A DNA stretch of 27,522 bases, from assembly GCA_002501205.1 (NCBI GenBank), contig DLRW01000015.1, positions 1-27,522 on the forward strand, written 5' to 3'. Made by a program: the position numbers and the translations under genes. Positions within the stretch are counted from its first letter, which is position 1; every line of letters begins with the position of its first letter. Positions 24,303-27,522 of this stretch are shown piece by piece. A model generated the notes under the pieces. The model searched no databases and was not told where the DNA came from. It worked only from the letters and a program-made list of their open reading frames with translations. Source of the DNA: Flavobacteriales bacterium UBA7878 (GTDB taxonomy: Bacteria; Bacteroidota; Bacteroidia; Flavobacteriales; Schleiferiaceae).

Positions 24303-24345
24303 CTAAAGTATTGGGGCATGAAAGCCTAAAAAATGATTTATATCA
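24303..24345 (-). promoter_or_regulatory. Crp/Fnr-type promoter for the nos operon
   Basis: TGAT-TTAT-ATCA (24334-24345) is a full palindrome of the half site. Exactly 23 bp on (minus sense) lies TACTTTAG (24310 to 24303), one base off TAnnTTTG. The transcript would start near 24298, about 25 nt before the start codon, with the site near -40. The -7 sequence and the spacing are the same as at mbnP. Confidence 0.78.
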
Positions 24346-24523
24346 TAAAAGAGGATAAAATTGTCCGAAATAGAGCGAGGTGGTATTTTTCTAGATTTGG
24401 GATTGCATTGAACCGTATTTCTTTGAAAGTATTTGTTATTTGTAGGATGTGGGCTGTTAGTGCCTTTTGGTTACATTGTGTAGGAAACTGTTTGATTTAG
24501 TTTTAGCGAGGTTTAAAAGACAA

Positions 24524-24556
24524 TTTGGTCCTTATTAAATATATTAGCTATCTTTG
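24524..24556 (+). promoter_or_regulatory. Promoter of the Rrf2-RIC operon
   Basis: TTTG (24524-24527) and TATCTTTG (24549-24556) fit the Bacteroidota -33 and -7 elements with 21 bp between them, and the start codon follows 18 bp after the -7 box. A weak dyad GAC-N6-GTC (24519-24530) overlaps the -33 element and could be an operator for the Rrf2 protein itself. Confidence 0.7.
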
Positions 24557-24574
24557 TGTTCGAATCTGAATCCT

Positions 24575-25003
24575 ATGTTTTCAAAAGCCTGTGAGTACGG
24601 AATTAAAGCGATGATCTATATCGCTCAACAGGAAGTGGGGCAGAGAGTAGGACTTAAGCAGATAGCGCAGGTAACCGAATCCCCGGAAGCATTTACGGCC
24701 AAAACCCTGCAAATTTTAGCAAGAAATGGGGTCTTAGTTTCATTTAAAGGCCCCACTGGCGGATTTAGTTTATCCAAAGATTCCAGCAAGATCAATTTAG
24801 CTCAAATTGTTAAGGCTATTGATGGGGAAGAGATATTTACGGGCTGTGGTTTAGGACTGGAGAAATGTGATGCCAGTAGGCCTTGCCCAGTACATTTCAA
24901 ATTTGCATCGGTGAGAGATGGTTTGTCACTAATGTTGCATAGTACAAGCTTAAAAGAATTAGCAGATGGCCTGGATGCAGGTACTGTGTTTTTGACCCAA
25001 TAG
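24575..25003 (+). CDS. Rrf2-family Fe-S transcriptional regulator (NsrR/IscR-like)
   Basis: A 142-residue winged-helix regulator. CEYGIKAMIYIA at the start, LKQIAQVTESPEAFTAKTLQILARNGVLVSFKGPTGGF through the recognition helix and wing, and INLAQIVKAIDG are family marks. The cluster ligands appear as Cys91-x6-Cys98-x5-Cys104 (GCGLGLEKCDASRPCP), close to the NsrR and IscR spacing, so it probably binds an Fe-S cluster. The ATG at 24575 is chosen; an upstream TTG at 24554 lies inside the -7 box. It is 28 bp before a RIC/ScdA gene and divergent from nos. NO sensing is the most likely role by this pairing; iron-sulfur status is the alternative. Confidence 0.9.
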   Translation: MFSKACEYGIKAMIYIAQQEVGQRVGLKQIAQVTESPEAFTAKTLQILARNGVLVSFKGPTGGFSLSKDSSKINLAQIVKAIDGEEIFTGCGLGLEKCDASRPCPVHFKFASVRDGLSLMLHSTSLKELADGLDAGTVFLTQ

Positions 25004-25031
25004 ATTTTTTTTCAACCAATAAAAGATAAAA

Positions 25032-25793
25032 ATGTCCGAAATAGAAAAGAAGTTCAAAATGGAAAATCGTGCCATTGGCGAGGTGGTGGCGGAAGATTAT
25101 CGTACGGCCACAGTTTTTAAATCTTATAACATTGATTTTTGTTGCCAGGGAGGGAGAAGTATTGCGGAGGCCTGTGCGAAGAAAGGGGTAAGCATCTGGG
25201 AATTAATAAAGGATTTGGAAAAGGCCCAATCAGAGGGCCTGGATCCGGCCGTTGATTTCAAAGCCTGGCCTTTGGATGTTTTGGTCAATTATATTGAGCA
25301 AAGACATCACAAGTATGTGGAGAAACGCAGTATAGAGATAAAGCCTTTTCTGGATAAATTATGTCGGGTGCATGGAGAAAGACATCCTGAGCTATTAGAG
25401 ATTAATGGACTGTTTAGTACCGCGATATCGGCTTTAAGCCAGCACATGAAAAAGGAAGAACTTGTACTATTTCCCTACGTTCTGAAAATGGTAAAAAGTG
25501 AAATGAGCGCTGAGCCCATAAAAATGGCTTCTTTTGGTGAAGTGCATAATCCCATTGGGATGATGGAATATGAGCACGATGCGGAAGGAGAGCGCTTTCG
25601 CGAAATATCCAGACTATCTAATAATTATCAATGTCCACCGGATGGCTGCAATACTTACCAGGTCACATTTGCACTCTTGAAAGAGTTTGAAGATGATTTA
25701 CATCTCCATATCCATTTGGAAAACAATATTCTTTTTCCGGCTGCGAAACAATTGGAAGATAGGCTTAAATCTCAGGGCTTAATTGAGGCCTAA
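25032..25793 (+). CDS. RIC/ScdA/YtfE-family di-iron protein for Fe-S repair
   Basis: A 253-residue protein. Residues 1-60 are the DUF542 domain, with DFCCQGGRSIAEAC (Cys37, Cys38). The remainder is a hemerythrin-like four-helix bundle whose iron ligands sit in QRHHKYV, GERHPEL, SQHMKKEE, MEYEHDAEG and HLHIHLENN. The family repairs iron-sulfur clusters after NO or peroxide damage and may release N2O from NO. It is 28 bp after an Rrf2 regulator gene, probably in the same transcript, and next to the nos genes. This fits a cell that meets NO. The length is near that of ScdA and YtfE plus a small C-terminal extension. Confidence 0.92.
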   Translation: MSEIEKKFKMENRAIGEVVAEDYRTATVFKSYNIDFCCQGGRSIAEACAKKGVSIWELIKDLEKAQSEGLDPAVDFKAWPLDVLVNYIEQRHHKYVEKRSIEIKPFLDKLCRVHGERHPELLEINGLFSTAISALSQHMKKEELVLFPYVLKMVKSEMSAEPIKMASFGEVHNPIGMMEYEHDAEGERFREISRLSNNYQCPPDGCNTYQVTFALLKEFEDDLHLHIHLENNILFPAAKQLEDRLKSQGLIEA

Positions 25794-26152
25794 TAAAGAT
25801 TGGATCAACTCTGTTTAGAAGTTGATAAATAGTCTTAAGTTTCAGTTTGTCAGCGTGTTAGTTTTGGGGATAAGTTGCGGAGATTTTTCCGGTCACCTCC
25901 CAGATTTTAAAGCCCAGGATCATACCTTTAATATATCTGAAAAAATACGGGTGAATCCTTGTATTTGCCTTTCCTCCTTTTTTGGGGGATTGTTTCTTAA
26001 TAGTGCAGGTCAAGGCATTGAGGCCTGCTTCTATTTTTCTAAGTATTAAAGCTAGAGCCTGCAGGTGCTGCATGGAATGCCTTAAGTGTTTTTCAGAAGC
26101 CAGTTTCCATACTGTATCTACTCACATATATTCTGAATCTAAAGCTTGCACT
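25794..26152. other. Non-coding interval before the RNR gene
   Basis: This 359-bp stretch holds the weak hairpin at 25804-25826 and little else. Two small open frames (75 codons plus, 71 codons minus) overlap one another, lack recognisable motifs and have odd residue make-up, so I do not call them genes. I see no cobalamin riboswitch and no clear TAnnTTTG promoter for the RNR gene. Confidence 0.55.
25804..25826 (+). terminator. Weak hairpin after the RIC gene
   Basis: ATCAACT (25804-25810) pairs with AGTTGAT (25820-25826) around a 9-nt loop, 11 bp past the RIC stop. It is AT-rich and followed by AAATAGTCTT rather than a T-run. Confidence 0.4.
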
Positions 26153-27522
26153 ATGAGTTCTGTACCAACGGAAGACTTAATACAAAACGAACCATTTACC
26201 TATGAAGAAGCCTTAAAATCGGCAATTGAATATTTTAAGGGCGATGAACTGGCCGCAGGAGTATGGCTTAATAAATACGCCCTCAAAGACTCTCAAGGGA
26301 ATATCTACGAAAGAAGCCCAGCGGATATGCATCAGCGTATGGCAAGCGAGATTAGTCGTGTTGAAAGCAAGTATGCAAATCCCTTAAGTAAGGAAGATGT
26401 TTTTGAGGTTTTAGATCGCTTTCAGTACATCGTGCCTCAAGGCGGACCCATGACTGGGATTGGTAATCAGTATCAAATTGCCTCCCTTTCTAACTGTTTC
26501 GTAATCGGTAATGATGGGCGTGGGGATTCCTACGGTTCGATCATGAAAGTAGATGAGGAGCAAGTGCAGCTTATGAAACGCCGTGGTGGCGTGGGGCACG
26601 ATTTATCCCATATCCGACCCAAAGGCTCACCAGTAAAAAACTCCGCCTTAAGTTCTACTGGCATTGTGCCTTTCATGGAGCGCTACAGTAATTCTACTCG
26701 TGAAGTTGCACAGGATGGTCGTCGCGGTGCTTTGATGTTAAGTATCTCGGTGGATCATCCCGATTCCGAATCCTTTGTGGATGCCAAATTGGATGGCACT
26801 AAGGTAACCGGAGCCAATGTTTCAGTGCGAATTAGTGATGCTTTTATGAAGGCCGCCTTGAATGGTGAGCAGTATAAACAAACCTTTCCGGTAAACGCTT
26901 CCAATCCTTCTGTAATTAGAGAGGTGGATGCTTCGGCTTTGTGGAAGAAGATTGTTCACAATGCCTGGGCTTCGGCAGAACCTGGTATTTTGTTTTGGGA
27001 TACGGTAATCCGCGAATCAGTTCCGGATTCCTATGCTGATTTTGGTTTTAGGACAGTGTCAACCAATCCTTGTGGTGAAATTCCACTCTGCCCTTATGAT
27101 TCCTGCCGACTGCTGGCGATTAATCTTTTGTCTTATGTAGACAATCCTTTTAGTAAGGCGGCGACATTTAATTTTGAAAAGTTTAAAAAGCATATTCGCA
27201 TTGCTCAACGCATCGCGGACGATATCATTGACCTGGAATTAGAAAAAATCGATGCCATTTTGGCTAAGGTGAATTCGGATCCGGAGAGTGATGAAACCAA
27301 AAGAACCGAAATTTTACTTTGGGAAAAGATTCGCGAGAAAGCTATTCAAGGTCGCAGAACTGGAATAGGTATCACTGCTGAAGGTGATATGTTAGCCGCT
27401 TTGGGCCTTCGTTATGGTTCGGAAGAGTCCATTGACTTTTCGGAAGAGGTGCACAAATTCCTGGCTTTGGAAACCTACCGTGGCTCAGTAGAATTAGCTA
27501 AGGAAAGAGGTGCTTTTCCAAT
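26153..27522 (+). CDS. nrdJ: Class II (adenosylcobalamin-dependent type) ribonucleotide reductase, 5' part
   Basis: The first 456 codons are present; the gene leaves the window. The start is ATG at 26153. Active-site Cys are visible: SLSNCFV (first of the redox pair), the radical-site pattern STNPCGEIPL (N-x-Cys-x-Glu), and DSCRLLAINLL (second of the pair). MKRRGGVGHDLSHIRPKGS is the nucleotide-binding loop seen in class II enzymes. The protein makes deoxynucleotides in the cytoplasm and does not need oxygen for radical formation. There is no ATP-cone at the start. The C-terminal Cys pair that would take electrons from thioredoxin is beyond the window. Class II is chosen by pattern; class I is less likely. 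Confidence 0.88.
   Translation, partial: MSSVPTEDLIQNEPFTYEEALKSAIEYFKGDELAAGVWLNKYALKDSQGNIYERSPADMHQRMASEISRVESKYANPLSKEDVFEVLDRFQYIVPQGGPMTGIGNQYQIASLSNCFVIGNDGRGDSYGSIMKVDEEQVQLMKRRGGVGHDLSHIRPKGSPVKNSALSSTGIVPFMERYSNSTREVAQDGRRGALMLSISVDHPDSESFVDAKLDGTKVTGANVSVRISDAFMKAALNGEQYKQTFPVNASNPSVIREVDASALWKKIVHNAWASAEPGILFWDTVIRESVPDSYADFGFRTVSTNPCGEIPLCPYDSCRLLAINLLSYVDNPFSKAATFNFEKFKKHIRIAQRIADDIIDLELEKIDAILAKVNSDPESDETKRTEILLWEKIREKAIQGRRTGIGITAEGDMLAALGLRYGSEESIDFSEEVHKFLALETYRGSVELAKERGAFP

Noticed and set aside
24557..24570. GTTCGAATC-like string resembling a tRNA T-loop
   Set aside because: It lies between the -7 box and the start codon of the Rrf2 gene; no acceptor, D or anticodon arm can be built around it.
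25822..26073. Two overlapping small open frames, one on each strand, between RIC and the RNR gene
   Set aside because: They shadow one another, have unusual residue make-up and no promoter or motif.
1..27522. CRISPR array, transposase, integrase or phage genes
   Set aside because: No regularly spaced repeats and no recognisable mobile-element protein in any frame; the only repeats are the 203-bp pair and the 30-bp junction.

Overview
The window looks like a chromosomal segment from a marine-type member of the Bacteroidota, probably Flavobacteriia-like. The evidence is two secreted proteases ending in type IX secretion (T9SS) sorting domains, promoters with the TAnnTTTG -7 element, and a clade II (Sec-exported) N2O reductase cluster. 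No rRNA, tRNA, CRISPR array or transposase was recognised. The taxonomic placement is an inference from gene content, not from a marker gene.

Left part (1-10.5 kb). The window opens with the tail of a ComM/YifB-type ATPase gene, then a small SNase-fold nuclease on the minus strand, a SulP anion transporter with a STAS domain, and a large S8 subtilisin-like T9SS protease. A compact AT-rich island follows: an HxlR regulator divergent from an SDR / 4-TM protein / SDR operon. It is bracketed by a 203-bp direct repeat of about 93% identity. The right copy is the 3' end of an intact M43 metalloprotease gene. The left copy is an orphan sorting-domain remnant.

Middle and right part (10.7-25.8 kb). 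This is the most interesting region. It is a near-continuous block of minus-strand genes for N2O respiration and copper handling. Read in transcription order it contains: a lipoprotein cytochrome c, nosZ, a 196-aa membrane protein (NosB-like position), nosL, nosD, nosF, nosY and a heme-copper-oxidase-like membrane protein; then a small Cys-rich protein, a tandem FixH/YtkA-like lipoprotein and a TonB receptor carrying the CxxxM and HxM copper motifs of OprC; then an MbnP-like copper protein, a MauG/MbnH-like di-heme protein, and queD. Three separate promoters in this block (before the cytochrome c, before the Cys-rich protein and before mbnP) share one architecture: a TGAT-N4-ATCA-type Crp/Fnr palindrome, exactly 23 bp, then a TAnnTTTG-like -7 box. 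This suggests that copper uptake and N2O reduction are switched on together. NosZ needs CuA and CuZ centres, so the copper module plausibly feeds it. An Rrf2-type Fe-S regulator gene and a RIC/YtfE-type di-iron repair gene run divergently from nos and point to NO sensing and damage repair.

Right end. A class II (B12-dependent type) ribonucleotide reductase gene begins at 26153 and runs off the window. It is an oxygen-independent enzyme that suits a cell living at low oxygen.
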